A stretch of 64,000 bases of DNA from Marisa cornuarietis (taxonomy: Eukaryota; Mollusca; Gastropoda; Architaenioglossa; Ampullariidae): NCBI GenBank assembly GCA_004794655.1, contig SMMW01000125.1:1717001-1781000 (forward strand), written 5' to 3'. Below are positions 22,034 through 35,165 of the stretch, piece after piece. Positions within the stretch are counted from its first letter, which is position 1. Each line of letters starts with the position of its first letter. Position numbers and translations under genes: made by a program. A model generated the notes under the pieces. It saw only the letters and a list, made by a program, of their open reading frames with translations. It did no database searches and was not told the DNA's origin.

Positions 22034-23630
22034 CTGTAACGTGTCATACCATGTCACTTAACTACAGGATGTATGTATGTGTACTTGTTAGAGGAACATC
22101 TGTACAACACACATGTACATGTCATGTCACTTAACTACGAGATGATTGTATGTGCTCACAGCTAACGCGCCGGTGTTTAGTTGACAGGATACGTGAGCTG
22201 GTCACACTAAACACAGTTTTCTGGTATGGATGTAGTGGACAGGAGAACAAAGAAGAATCAGGCAGGACGAGTGTGTTTAAAGTAGTTATAGCAGAGCACA
22301 GACTACTTATTAACACTGATACAAGGGCAGTAATCGTGATTTGCAATTTTGAAAATCGGAGTTTTCTGCTTTTTCATAACACTCCTTGTATTAAACTTTG
22401 CAATCATCCTGTTTTCTTTATATAATTTATTTTTTTGATTTACAACTTTAATTTGTTAATAATTCTTAAGTAAAATTAATAAAACTCGTGTTGCAAAAGC
22501 TGCTGCTACTTCTCTCGCCAATAGGAATGTCCGCTAGCGGGTGGCGCTACATTGTTCCGACTTCTGACCAGACTGACACCATCTGGTGTTTCCGAAGTTT
22601 ATATTGCCCTTATGTAAGCCTACAGTAACTCTACTGGCTGTAGTTTAAAGATTTTAGGTACATGAAATACACCAGGCGACTGAATGCAGTATCAAATACA
22701 ATGTCAGTGCTGCAATATCAGTGTCAGCATTCCCCCTGTCCTGGACAAGCTGCCGTAGAGTCGTGCTCGAACTTTTATTAGTCTGACTAATGGCGGGTGT
22801 CGCGGTTTTTACCTTCTGGCGTTCTTGATGCACACCCGCAGCTGCTCACACAGTCAGCGCAAATACACAATCACTCTACCAGAGGCGGGACACGACGTGC
22901 CTATCGAACCCTCTGATGAACGCAGACCATGACAAAGGCGAAATGAACATTACAAAAATAACTTTAGTAAGACACAAAAAGTGGAAAATACATAGACACA
23001 TGCATACACGCAGGAAGACAACAAATGCCCCACTCTCAAGCAAACATATACTAAAGGTTATTAAGGGGAGGTAAAAAGACAAAGATCTTACGTGTCACTG
23101 TCTTAATAGGGCGCTAAGAGTTCTTGCCCTTGGATCCTTCAGACCCAGTGCTAGATCTAACAGTTAACGCTTTCTTCACACTGTGTCGTTACAAGGAGAC
23201 GACGAAGAACAGCAACGACGATAACGATGACAGGAGCGATGACAAGAACAGATAGTGTAGAGGTGCAAGACGATATGACAGGAAGACAGAATGAAACGTC
23301 GCCGAAATTTGTATGGGCTGATCTGCATGGAGCCTTATGAATGAGGATAAAAAATCCTCCCAGGACTACATTCTCCGATCGCCTTTGATCCGCCTACCCG
23401 CGCTTGAATTAGCACCACGAGACACTAGAACGTCTGGCCTGTCAAGGGTTCGCTTACAGTCAGGGGAGCGTCCTAGGCCCCGTGACGTCACTGCGGCAGT
23501 AACTCTGCTGTGACCACGTGAACCGTCTTGACGATACGGGTGGTGTGTACGGCCCTATGAGTATCGCCAGTCGCTGCGTCACGGAGTGATAAATAGTGTT
23601 TCCACCATGGGGAAGGTTATCACTAATTCA
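22034..23630. other. No recognisable gene
   Basis: Upstream flank or first intron of gene A. Short frames only; a purine-rich CGACGA/ACGATGACAG stretch lies at 23195-23290. Confidence 0.4.
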
Positions 23631-23639
23631 CCTGGATTT

Positions 23640-23870
23640 GTGTGGTTTGGATTCTAGTTTGACGGATGTCGCCAAATTAAGATTACAGTACCGTATTTTA
23701 TTAAATTTTCTTACTGTATTTTGTAAATATTTTATTTATCTATTTTCTTGTGTAATTTTAAGTTTTACGCATGTGTTTCTTAATTAATTTATCATATTGC
23801 AGCTTTAGGCAATCGTATGTTTTGTGTTGAAAGAACGCGCTATTGGCTAGTGTGAGTGGGGTTGGCTCGA
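23640..23870. repeat. Dispersed repeat related to the right end of the 7.3-8.7 kb insertion
   Basis: It shares AGGCAATCGT, TTGTG and GTTGAAAGAACGCGC, then a CGTG..TGAC end, with 8595-8676. This suggests the insertion belongs to a dispersed family. The limits are approximate. Confidence 0.5.
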
Positions 23871-24082
23871 CCATTCGTGCTTTGACAATTCTCCAAGGCA
23901 ACAGCACTTGGGATCTACACCACGTGGTACGCTTCGATGCTGACACAGACGACGGTACCTCACCTATATACTCGGAAGGGACAGCGTGGGCGCGTTAGTA
24001 ACATGTTTATAGTCGCATGCCACTATAAGCGTCGGTGAATGTCAATACCTGTAGTTATGGACTACGCCACAATTTCTACTAC

Positions 24083-24575
24083 AGTCAGTCAGTCAGTCGT
24101 CACTTGCCTGGCACCTGGCGTTAGGGGAAGCAAATGGATAGACGCGGCAGCTGACAAGGGCCGCCACTCTTGCCTATTTTGGGCGATAGTCAGCAGGTCC
24201 TGTGCAGGACGACCAGTCCAGTCTTTGATGTTCGTAAGTCAGTTCTTTCTCTGACCACCGCGGCGTCGGCCACCCTCCAAGGTGCCTTGAAGGATAGTCT
24301 TCGACAAGGTGTCGTGCCGAGTCACGAGACCAAAGAAGACCAGCTTACGTCACTTGACTGTTGATAGAAGAGGTTCCTGGTGTCCTACCAGTGTGGCCAT
24401 CTTGTTTCTTACAAAGTCGTTGGTTTTGTGTTCTTTGTATGAGATCCGGAGCAGCCTCCTCAGACACTTGTTCTCGAATGCCTGCATTCTCCTTTCTGTT
24501 TCGGCGAGCAGAGTCCACGTGTCACATCCGTAGAGCAGGATCGGCACTACCAGGGATTTGTACAGCCTGTTATGT
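24083..24575 (-). mobile_element. 5'-truncated RTE-like LINE, 3' end only
   Basis: About 490 bases closely match the 3' end of the element at 38983-40118. They include MPILLYGCDTWTLLAETERR, then CLRRLLRISYKEHKTNDFV at 24547-24350, and the same tail of ACTG repeats (AGTCAGTCAGTCAGTCGTC on the plus strand at 24083). This is a typical short 5'-truncated insertion. It is far younger than the 1.9-3.1 kb copy, judging by sequence match. Confidence 0.85.
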
Positions 24576-24599
24576 CTACTACACTAGGCATTTAATATT

Positions 24600-25690
24600 A
24601 GTACTTAATACTTCAGCTTTAATAACCAATCATAGTGATGTGCATAATATTCCTGTCGTCGTCATGGGGGCATGCTGACCCGTTAGCTGTCATTGCACAA
24701 GAAGTTGACAGAACTGAACTTCCTCCTTCTCGCCTGAAAATAGTGTGGCCTTTGGTTGAGGTGACTGTGGCAGGTGACTACTATAGAAATAATCACTTGG
24801 TTGCATTGCCCTGTCACAATTCACCAAGTATTTGTATCGGCCGCAAATTTCAAAGTGTGATAGCGCACTATAAATCCTTCAAGCTCGGGGTACTTGAGTC
24901 AGCATTTAGGGCAACTGTTGTCTTGAGTTGTTCTTTTATTTATTACCTTAACATTCACCGAGACATCAGTAGCTGCACGGGAAACCTTGAAGGCTCAGTG
25001 TGTATATTACAACACAAAAGCGTATTTGTACTTATGTATGTAGTTTGGCACTAAATTATTTGTGGATATGTCCTTATATATTACCAATATTATGATGGTA
25101 CAAATGCGAATTTTTCTTTAAAGAACAGGTACAATATACAAGTACAAACATTATTTTACCAAATGATGTGTTAAAGAAGCATTAGAATGTGAGATTAAAC
25201 ATAGTTTCAAGAAAGACTTCAACTCAAAATGTAAACTGCCTCTGATAAGGCCTCAACAGACATTCTATTTTTACCTTACCCCGTTTAATATCTTTTACTG
25301 TCTTTTTTGTCGTCAATCTTTCACCAGCCGTCAGTGTCGAGTGGTGCAACAAAACAAGCAGACTGGCTTGTCACGTGGGTAAAACTGTCATAGATGTGAT
25401 GAGGCTGGTGGCGTTAATATTCAATGTATAGCTATATGATTATTATTATTATTATTATTGGAAATAACCTAATTACGTTTACCGTTTTCCTCAGAACATT
25501 GGAACTATAGTTAACTACTGTTTTCTCTGAACAACATTGACGGGTCTCCAAGATAAAAGATCATAATACGAGTGTCATACGCTGATGAAATAAACACACT
25601 CACTGCACACAGTCGACAGTAGCTACAGACTGTGAGATGCTACACAATGTCTACTGTGCTAGCTCTATGCAGACCATGTCCATGTAGTGC
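24600..25690. other. No recognisable gene; (TTA)n at 25437-25460
   Basis: A 139-codon plus frame at 24635-25054 reads like possible protein in part (SRLKIVWPLVEVTVAGDYY) but I do not recognise it and find no supporting splice sites. The rest is AT-rich. Confidence 0.35.
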
Positions 25691-25694
25691 TTAC

Positions 25695-25754
25695 CTCGAG
25701 ATATAACGTGGGAGCCTCGCGGTCCACCGGGATTAGTCTCCAGAATCTAACCCG
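25695..25754 (-). CDS. Possible small exon upstream of gene A
   Basis: Sixty bases between acceptor TTTTTAG and donor GTAAGC encode RVRFWRLIPVDREAPTLYLE in phase 0. The splice sites are good and the frame is open, but the phase does not join the next seen exon, so its assignment to gene A is a guess. Confidence 0.25.
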
Positions 25755-26111
25755 CTAAAAATATCTGGAGACAACTCGACCTGTCATACGGGTAGATACC
25801 CCTTCGCTACAGAACACACACATCTGGGGATAACTCCACTTGTCGTACCGGGGAGAACGCCCTACACTACAGAACAGAAGGAAATAAAAAAAAAGAGAGA
25901 AGAAGAAAAGGGTGTTGGTGGGCACCTCGCTACCCGTTATAAGTGGCTGCTTCCTATAACCGAAATACTGGGGGCCACGTGTATTTCTTACAAAAGACAG
26001 AGAGCGGGTAGTTACGGGCGAGAAGATAGCAGCGGACAACTAACAACAAGAACTTTTGAATTCTACTACAGACATTCGATCACAAGCGTCCGCTCCCTAA
26101 CCTTGAATGCC

Positions 26112-28092
26112 TGAGTCTACACTGTAAATATCGTACTTCTACACTGTAAATATCTTCTTTCTACATTGTAAATATCTTACTTCTACACTCTAAATATCTT
26201 ACTTCTTCCCTCTAAATATCTTACTTGTACCCTCTTAATATCTTACTTCTTGCCTATAAACACATTACTTCTACACTCTAAATATCTTACTTCTTCCCTC
26301 TAAATATCTTACTTCTACACTCTAAATATCTTACTTCTACACTGTATATATCTTACTTCCTCACTCTAAATATCTTACTTCTACACTCTAAATATCTTAA
26401 TTCTACACTGTAAATATCTTACTTCTACACTCTAAGTATCTTACTTTAGAGTATCTTACTTCTTCACTATAAATATCTTACTTCTACACTCTAAATATTT
26501 TACTTCTACATTCTAAATATCTTACTTCCTCACTCTAAATATCGTACTTCTACACTCTAAATATCTTACTTCTACACTCTAAATATCTTACTTCTACACT
26601 GTGAATATCTTACTTTCTCACTCTAAATATCTTACTTCTACACTCTAAATATCTTACTTATACACTGTAAATATCTTACTTCCTCACTCTAAATATCTTA
26701 CTTCTACACTCTAAATATCTTACTTCCTCACTCTAAATATCTTACTTCTACACTCTAAATATCTTACTTATACACTGTAAATATCTTACTTCCTCACTCT
26801 AAATATTTTACTTCTACATTCGAAATATCTTACTTCCTCACTCTAAATATCGTACTTCTACACTCTAAATATCTTACTTCTACACTCAAAATATCTTACT
26901 TATACACTGTAAATATCTTACTTCCTCACTCTAAATATCTTACTTCTACACTCTAAATATCTTACTTCCTCACTCTACATATCATAATTCTATACTCTAA
27001 ATATCGTACTTCTACACTCTAAATATCTTACTTCTACATTCTAAATATCTTACGTCCTCACTTTAAATATCGTACTTCTACACTCTAAATATCGTACTTC
27101 TAAACTCTAAATATCTTACTTCTACAATGTGAATATCTTACTTCCTCACTCTAAATATCTTACTTCTACACTCTAAATATCTTACTTCTACACTCTAAAT
27201 ATCGTACTTATACACTCTAAATATCGTACATCTACACTCTAAATATCTTACTTCTACACTGTGAATATCTTACTTCCTCACTCTAAATATCTTACTTCTA
27301 CACTCTAAATATCTTACTTCTACACTGTAAATATCTTACTTCTACACTCTAAATATCTTACTTCTACACTCTAAATATCTTACTTATACACTGTAAATAT
27401 CTTACTTCCTCACTCTAAATATCTTACTTCTACACTCTAAATATCTTACTTCCTCAATCTAAATATCTTACTTCTACACTCTAAATATCTTAATTCTACA
27501 CTGTAAATATCTTACTTCTTCACTCTAAGTATCTTACTTTAGAGTATCTTACTTCTTCACTCTAAATATCTTACTTCTACACTCTAAATATTTTACTTCT
27601 ACATTCTAAATATCTTACTTCCTCACTCTAAATATCGTACTTCTACACTCTAAATATCTTACTTCTACACTCTAAATATCTTACTTCTGCACTGTGAATA
27701 TCTTACTTCCTCACTCTAAATATCTTACTTCTACACTCTAAATATCTTACTTCTACACTGTAAATATCTTACTTCCTCACTCTAAATATCCCACTTCTAC
27801 ACTCTAAATATCTTACTTATACACTGTAAATATCTTACTTCCTCACTCTAAATATCTAACTTCTACACTCTAAATATCTTACTTCCTCACTCTACATATC
27901 ATAATTCTATACTCTAAATATCGTACTTCTACACTCTAAATATCTTACTTCTACATTCTAAATATCTTACTTCCTCACTTTAAATATCGTACTTCTACAC
28001 TCTAAATATCGTACTTCTTCACTCTAAATATCGTACTTATACACTCTAAATATCGTACTTCTACACTCTAAATATCTTACTTCTACACTCAT
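26112..28092. repeat. 22-bp AT-rich satellite array, about 90 copies
   Basis: The unit is CTACACTCTAAATATCTTACTT, alternating with a CCTCACTCTAAATATCTTACTT variant and rarer CGTACTT and CACTGTAAATAT variants. Rare variant blocks recur: TTTAGAGTATCTTACTTCTTC at about 26450 and 27540 (offset near 1095), and CACTCTACATATCATAATTC at 26971 and 27888 (offset 917). This shows internal segmental duplication with unit gain or loss. No coding content. Confidence 0.97.
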
Positions 28093-28473
28093 CAGCACGT
28101 CTCTGAGCCCTTCTCAACGCATGTGACCGTCGTCGCTACATCTTCTCTTCGGAAGTGTGAGGGTAAAAGACAGCGAGCTACGTGTTTAATGTGTTTTTTT
28201 TTTTTATAAACTCGTTACGGTTGTTGCTTTTGCAGTGAAGTCTTCCTTCCGCTAATTTAACCAATCAACGCGTGGTCGTTTGGTTAACCCCATATATCTC
28301 AATCGTATACCGTGATACGAGCCACTTGTTGTGCATCGGCTTACTAGCTGTAACTACGTACGTACACTACGTACTGGCACATCGTAAGAGGTAACAGTGC
28401 CTTACCTGGTTCACACTGGGGTCATGCCCTTACAATAAGAAATTAGCTGTTTTGTAGACGCACATACGTACGT

Positions 28474-28476
<3 letters not shown>

Positions 28477-28511
<35 letters not shown>
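28477..28511. repeat. (GT)n microsatellite
   Basis: About 17 GT units preceded by ACGTACGTACGT. Confidence 0.95.
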
Positions 28512-28513
<2 letters not shown>

Positions 28514-28779
28514 AAACTATGCTATGGCATACTTGGACCTGTGAAGTCATGGCCTATTTAAGAAATCCAAATCAGCTGTGGAAAGTTGGCCCCGACGACT
28601 CTACGACAATCCATTGCGCACCATAGTCAAGGCTGTGGTTGGGCAATAGGGTCTCTCACTGCACTGGTGATGGGCGAATGTCTTGACCAATACACTACCC
28701 GGAACCCTTGTTCCCTGTCACCCGACCATCTTATTCCAAGTCACTGCAAATTCTAGAAAGTACCCCAGGATCCCCTCCT

Positions 28780-29480
28780 CTGTTGCTAGACGGCTACCAT
28801 CCGTCTGTCTCTTTCTCGCAATTAAAGACCAACATTTTGATTTTCCTGAGGTGAAGTTAGGCATTTCACAAGGCTTAATCTTATGTCCTCTTCTAGTCTG
28901 CTTACATCAATGGTCTTTAACTTCACATATACCAATCGTAGAGAATTTTTTTTTGCCGACGACACAACGATACTCGATTGTCTCAAACAAACTGAGTCAC
29001 TTGCGAATCTCCTACAACAAAGAGCTGACTGACTTCAGTCCTGCACTGAACTAAACCCTTTGGCGCTTAACCCTAAAAAAACAACTTACGGTTGTTACAA
29101 GCGACGAAACCTAAATTTCCAAATAAATCATGTACCCTTTCCATAAAAGAAGTACAAAGCCGTAAACATTTATAAATGCACAATTATAACATCAAGCTTT
29201 GGCCTCAATGTATCTCACATATAAGCAAAACTATAGCAAAGAAAACATATTTCCTATCGAGAATTAAACACTTTTTAAATCCTCACTCTTTGAGACTGTT
29301 CTACAGCCTCTGTTCAGTCGAGCATTGATTATATTTTTACTTTGTGGGACTCTGCTAGTGGTGTTACGATGAGGCCTCTTATTAACGGTCAAAGACATCG
29401 CTATTTGACTCAAACCTAGAGCCTCGTGATTTCATGTCTCTAGCTCTCATTCCGCCATTAAGCAGATTAAGCTTCCAAAA
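28780..29480 (+). pseudogene. CR1-like LINE RT relic (motifs B to D and beyond)
   Basis: The plus frames read FPEVKLGISQGLILCPLLV (the GxxQGxxLxPLLF block). They continue in another frame as FFFADDTTILDCLKQTESLA with an intact FADD catalytic motif near 28950. After a stop follow LNPLALNPKKTTYG and SKTIAKKTYFLSRIKHFLN near 29220-29280. The order is that of CR1/Jockey-like RTs. Several stops and frameshifts; both ends are lost. Confidence 0.7.
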
Positions 29481-31330
29481 ACGTATGCTTGTCTATAAAA
29501 TAGTAACAAAAATGTCTCCTAGAGTTTCTACAAGATTTTCCACCAAAAATATAATGGTCCATGAAGCTTATGGTGGGACAGTCTAGAGGCACAGGCTTTA
29601 GGGAAACATTCATAATGCTCTGATATGCACCATGCACACCTTTACGGATCATCAGGGAAAGCAACATCTACAATCCTTGGAAAAACCTATGAGGACTACA
29701 AACAGCTAAGATTGTGACTGAGGGACAATCATGTAGCTGGAAAACATTGTCAAAAGCAATGAGTGTAGCCTAAAACAAACCACCCAATTCTTGAACTTCC
29801 AATGTCCAGCTGAAGTTTAGCAATGGTGCAATGCGACTAAAAATGTTATTGACCTTATCATCTTCTGAGAGATGAATTTCATTAGATTTTGTCTTTCATT
29901 TAAAAAGTGGTTCAAGATAGATCAATTCAGGCTAACCACAGTGTGTATTGAGCAGGACATGATATCACGACTATGTCGAAAATACGATTAATACTCTCTT
30001 TCGGGAAATAAATTTCTTTTTAAAATGCGTTATAACTAGTTAAGTTAGGTGGCTTTTTATTAGATACCCAGTAATGGCCCTTCCGTTGATTGAGTTCTTT
30101 TACTTCTGTTTTCATTTGTTACTGATCTCACAATAGGTGAGAAGGTACGTTATACTTTTTACAAAAACAATGGCTGCAGCTGCTTACTATATGTTTTCCA
30201 CATTGAACATACAAGTGAATATTTTTCCAGGTCATATTTAATGCAATCTTTGTACTGAAGAAAGTATGACTTAGTTACCTATAATGAGTGGTATTAATGA
30301 TTGTGATGTAAAACAATCTATAGTCTGTACTAGTAACAATAAGGGATGGTAACTGTAACGTAGTCTGTAAAAGTCATCGTGAAGGGAGGCTACTCACTGT
30401 GTGTGCTGATCTTCACAAAGCCATTGTGCTAGACAGCAGCAGTCGCTTTACCGATCTTTGTATATGAAATGAGGCCAAACCAGCAACACACTGTGTTATC
30501 CGGTCAAGTTTTATGGCCATAATCTTGACATGTACTTTGCACAATTTATTGCTCATAAACTAGGAGGTCACTGCCGCTGTGTAGAAGGCTGGTAGGTTTT
30601 TGAAAACCTTTTTTATGCTCGCATTTCAGGCAAAATTGATAAAACGTCCAAGTTGCAAAATGCAATGTTTTTATATATCAAACATGTTAGCATTATTTAC
30701 AAGACTGGTGATATTATGTTTACGAGAGAGGGAGTTAGAGAGGGCCTCTCTCTATATATAAATATATAATATAGATATACACATATATTGTCAATTAATT
30801 TCCGCACAGTACTGATAAGATTACAAAGTTTAGATTAGATGGGCATCGTAGACAAAGGTTAATTTTTTTAACAGTGAAAATTAAGTTGGTAACACATCCA
30901 CGGATTGTAATATTTTTTTCTCGTCCTCGTGTTATCGACAAATTTGCTATACATTACTGAGCACGTTGTCCACACTAACGATGGGGTCTATTGAAATATT
31001 GTGTATTTTCTACAGACTGGTCGCAAAATGGTGGCTCCATTGCGTTTGTCAACCTTACGCAATGTATGCACAGCACTGAGAGGATAACAAAGGTTTGGTA
31101 GCTGGGCAATACGGACGAAGAGAAGCTTGCCGAACCGTGACTATCACGTTAGAAAGGTATAATCGTTCAATAATGCGTTGTAGTGTAACGTCTGTTGACA
31201 GTCGAACAGTCAGCAGTGTCATAAGACTTTGGTGATAAACATTTTTGTGACGAAGATAAGACATGAGTCTGTAATAACGTCTCTGTTTCCTGTCATGTGT
31301 CTGTCAGTGGGTATGCTTAACCTGCCTACA
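29481..31330. other. No recognisable gene
   Basis: AT-rich sequence with a short (TA) run at about 30752-30785. No exons of the A/B family were found here despite the copy C last exon downstream. Confidence 0.4.
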
Positions 31331-31334
31331 GCTG

Positions 31335-31608
31335 ATGGACGTGTTGGTGTTGTACTGGGTGACAAAGAGAACTACGGTGTGGTAAAGGGGGTGATGAAGG
31401 GACTAAAGAAGCGGGTATCCCAGTGCGGGTGATGAAGAATTGCGACATTGAGGACGTGGTCACGATCCGCAGTTGCGTGGTGTGGGTGACGAGTTCGTGG
31501 TCTGGAGAGAAAAGTCATCGTCTGTCTGGACGAGGTTAATGATCTTAATGCTCGACTTCACTTTCTGTCGCGATGTACGACACAGTTTGTGATTGTCTCC
31601 CTTTAAAT
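31335..31608 (+). pseudogene. Copy C: broken last exon of the A/B gene family
   Basis: DNA matches the gene B last exon closely: AAAGAAGCGGGTATCCCAGT, then GCGGGTGATG, GACATTGAGGACGTGG, GTCTGGAGAGAAAAGTCATC and the end CGACTTCACTTTC through TTGTGATTGTCTCC. Frame losses before KEAGIPVRV-like sequence, and deletions within the QGLE region, make it non-functional. No other exons of this copy are seen. It shows that at least three family members stood in this interval. Confidence 0.8.
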
Positions 31609-32599
31609 CGCCTGTACGTGAACCACCTTCTTACACCTGTAACCCTGTTGTTGTGCTGTACCTCTAGTTTTTTTGTGTCTATCACAAGTGATATATGTGT
31701 AATTATATAAATATAAATAATTTTAAATAAATATATAATCAATGCACTTATATTTTCTTACAACAGGAGTTCCATTCGTGTACCTGTACTTTATACAACT
31801 GGTGTAACTGTTAATATAAATTAAAGTGCAGGCTGAGGAGAGGACGTTCGTGTTTCAATGTTTGTAGTAGAATTGATAAGGTAGTTTTGCATTTTATGAA
31901 TTGTAGTCTTTTGTTATTTATCTGCTGCTATCTTCTCGACATTAACTATTTTTTTGAGGAATATGTTGACAAATACGTGCCGAATAGTAGTGCTTATACA
32001 TATCATACAGTAGCGGCCAGCACGGCCGTCCAACAGATGTAGGGGTCTCTACGACAACTCGGCGTTTCTCCTCTCACCCGGTCTGTAGGACTAGTTTTGT
32101 ACTACAGCCTTGTGAAATCTGTCCTCACTTCCTCCACACTTTTCGATTAGACACACCCTTAACGAGATAAGGTAAAGTAAATATTCCAACACCTTATCAG
32201 CCTGTGGAAGGGCGCTTGTCACAGACCCTGAACTCAGGATATAAGAGCTGTCGGACGACAACTGGAGATCGATTTTATCGTTTTGAACACTGACAGACAG
32301 ATCTTGTGAAAAGTATTTGTAGGAAGAACACATCACAGCTCCGGACGCGCATACTAGTCACGTGATTGATGTAAAGTCGCCAAAGATCAGGTATGTCTAA
32401 ACTATGATAATTATTTTGTGTGCTTTTGTCACTGGGGGTTAATATTGTCAGTATTTTGTGTGATGTTATCAGTGTGGGTTAATATGGGCAGGATTGTGTG
32501 CGATGTTGTCAGTACAAATGCTTTGTATCTGACAGCAGTTCTATAAATATAAGTTTAGTATTACTAGTGATATTAGTAATGTACTTTTCAACCCCAAAG

Positions 32600-32760
32600 T
32601 AAATCATACAGCTCACCCCAGATTCTTTATTCGTCTTGGTACCCGTTACGACAAGGGAGCTTCTGGGTAGACATTGTAATGGTGGCGGGTAGAATTATCT
32701 AGACAAAGGTTTGAACCGATAACCTTTGCAAAAAGATACGCTGTCTGCTTTACACGGTGA
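32600..32760 (-). repeat. Possible tRNA-derived SINE fragment
   Basis: On the minus strand GGTTATCGGTTCAAACCTTT contains a B-box-like GGTTCAAACC. It follows a tRNA-like GCAGACAGCGTATC segment, and a longer body runs to about 32600. No clear A box or tail, so this is a weak call. Confidence 0.3.
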
Positions 32761-32789
32761 GTAAGGCAGGCTTTCTATCTATTCATCAC

Positions 32790-34139
32790 AATAACTTGTA
32801 CATACTGCTATGTTCATAACCATACAATACAGTTACTTACACAGACTGCTAAATACTTCACCAGGCATCACACTTACTTGTACAGTGTAGCTACAAACCT
32901 CACGGCGACTAGTACAAACTCATAGAGAGATAGATATCCTCGGTGTCAACAGTAATGACTGGCTAGAAATATACCTCGCGATAAACATGGATATTTTCTG
33001 TATATAACATTAGCAAATAAATATCGTCTATTATGTCGCAGTGTGTAACCACTGTGTGGTTTGTGCACTGACTGTGTTTATTTCATGAGTGTATGGTACT
33101 TATACTCATGACCTTTTATCTCAAAGACCTTTCGATGGCTAGTGAGTGAGTTTATTCTACCCAAAAAAGTAGCAGAAAAATAACTCACAGTCCATCCCCC
33201 CCCCATCCACACACACACAGACAGACACACACTCGCGGGCAAACATTTTTGCCTTCTGTGTAAATAAATGTACGTGTGTCGTGTACAAACATGTTTCGCA
33301 ATCGGCTCCCGGTAGCTATGGAAACATGTCTGGTCGTGCATCGTCTCCTTCACAGAAGTGAGGCAAGAATCTAAAGAAATAAAATGTGTGAAATTGTTAA
33401 TAGACTTGTGTGACACTAATGATAGACATAAGTGAAAAATTAAAAGTAAGAACGAGAAATAATTGTATTTAATTGTTCTCAGCAAGACGGCAACTTGTTA
33501 TGAGGGTAGTAATGATAATACAGTCAGTGTATCAAGAGGCACCCCCTATGAATGTGAACGGTCTCTGATAAAAGTGAGGACGGACATGCCCACGTCATCA
33601 GGGGAAAAGTAAGTGTACTTGTCACGTTGCACCATTCACACTGACGGCTAGTGATAAATCGACGGCACCAAAAACGGTACACAAAGCCGTTAGACGAGGT
33701 CAAAGAAAAACACAATTTCAGTTGAGCCCTTATCAGTTGTTCATGTTCCGAGTTGAAGTGTTTCTTGAGGTTCACTTTGCAGCCTCTGATCTGTTGGCGA
33801 AGGTTGAATTGACCTGGACAGAGAGAACTCGTGACAACAGCTGCACATCAACTATGGTGACTCATGTCGAGACTAAACTACCCCCGTGTTTGCAGGAACT
33901 AACTTGATGTTATCTCTCACACTTTCCAACTTGCGGCTGATATAAATATTTGATGGACAGTTCTTGTTAACATCAAACAGAGTTAAGAGACCGTTTAGAG
34001 ACGCCAATGAACTGATTTCTGTTTGATTAGAAATTAGTGGCAGTCTCTTACAACAATGGCGGTGACAATGACTTGTCTCTTTGTCTTATGTACTGCGATA
34101 GTCGCACGCAAAATCTCTCAGCATTATGGACTAGTAGGT

Positions 34140-34140
<1 letters not shown>
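32790..34140 (+). repeat. Block homologous to the region upstream of gene B (copy 1)
   Basis: Several stretches align in order with 40340-42430: near 32800-33020 (GACTAGTA, ACTGGCTA), near 33480-33600 (AGCAAGACGGCAA against AGCAAGACAGCAA), and near 33900-34130 (GTTATCTCTCACACTTTCCAA, GATTAGAAATTAGTGGCAG, TGACTTGTCTCTTTGTCT, TAATGGACTAGTAG-like). It appears to be the upstream flank of another family copy whose exons are lost, lying just after the copy C relic. Confidence 0.55.
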
Positions 34141-34142
<2 letters not shown>

Positions 34143-34188
<46 letters not shown>

Positions 34189-34212
34189 GTATATATATAT
34201 ATATATATATAT
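34143..34212. repeat. (CA)n and (TA)n microsatellites
   Basis: A CA run at 34143-34187 and a TA run at 34192-34212. Confidence 0.95.
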
Positions 34213-35150
34213 TTAAGTAGAGGGGTCAGGTATACAAATTCTTTTGAGATATTTTAGGTTATCAGCTATCCGAATTTGTTAAAGACTAAATTGATTATTT
34301 AGCTGGAGATGGAGCATAAAAAAGATCACAATAGCGATTCCGGTGGTATTTTAAGACGAAGAGGTGCGAAAAATATTATATTATTGTTTATCTCTTAATC
34401 ACACCTGGATTTGTCGAGTAAACAGGATGTTACGAAAGGGAAGTATTTCTAAAAATAGCGTCGTCTGCATTAGCTGCATGGGAAGTGAAAAGATGCAATC
34501 CTCGGTGAAAGGAAACTGACCAGGACACGATGTCCTGTTGCACAATGTTCTCTTTGACACTCAGATGGAGCTACTTAGTACTGAATTAGGAAATTCTAAA
34601 AATAATGACAACAAACGTGGAGTAATTGTGTTCAGCGATCTTTATGTACTTATCTCTGCTTTGTTCAAACGTGCCGTGCCAACTTCGTCCCCACACTGTA
34701 CTCAAGAATTTGCTCAAAACATTTCAAAATCGATTGTTATCCCGAAATGCACTCGCTATCCTGTAATCATTCTGTCTCACTGTCTATTAATATCGATGTT
34801 CCTGATTTGAATCATCGAGATAAGAATTTCATTCCATTTCATCTGTTTTGCTTTTTTTCCTCTAGATTTTGCGAAGTTGAAACCGATGGCGCATGGTGCT
34901 AACACGCGATGTGAGCTATCGCCCGTTAGATCCTAATCGCAATTTATTTGAGGAAATTCTGACAACTCCTAAGCTACAAAATTATCAAATTGCAAGCATG
35001 CCGAACTGCCGTGTCCGACAAAACTTCAGCATTTACTGTGTTCATGTGTTTCTTAACTTGTGTTTTACTCTTTCTTCTCTTACAATGATTTTCTCGATTA
35101 AATTTGAACACTGCTGGAATTAACGTCTATATAATTAAAATGCTACTTTA
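34213..35150. other. No recognisable gene
   Basis: Short open frames at 34538-34810 and 34893-35123 (+) are not recognised and lack splice support. Confidence 0.35.
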
Positions 35151-35165
35151 TACTATACAGTTATT

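Noticed and set aside
24635..25054. 139-codon plus frame as a gene
   Set aside because: Part of it sounds protein-like, but it starts in intergenic sequence next to a truncated LINE, has no splice support and is not recognised.
26112..28092. Regularly spaced repeats resembling a CRISPR array
   Set aside because: There are no unique spacers: the 22-bp units abut directly and vary only by point changes. It is a eukaryotic satellite.
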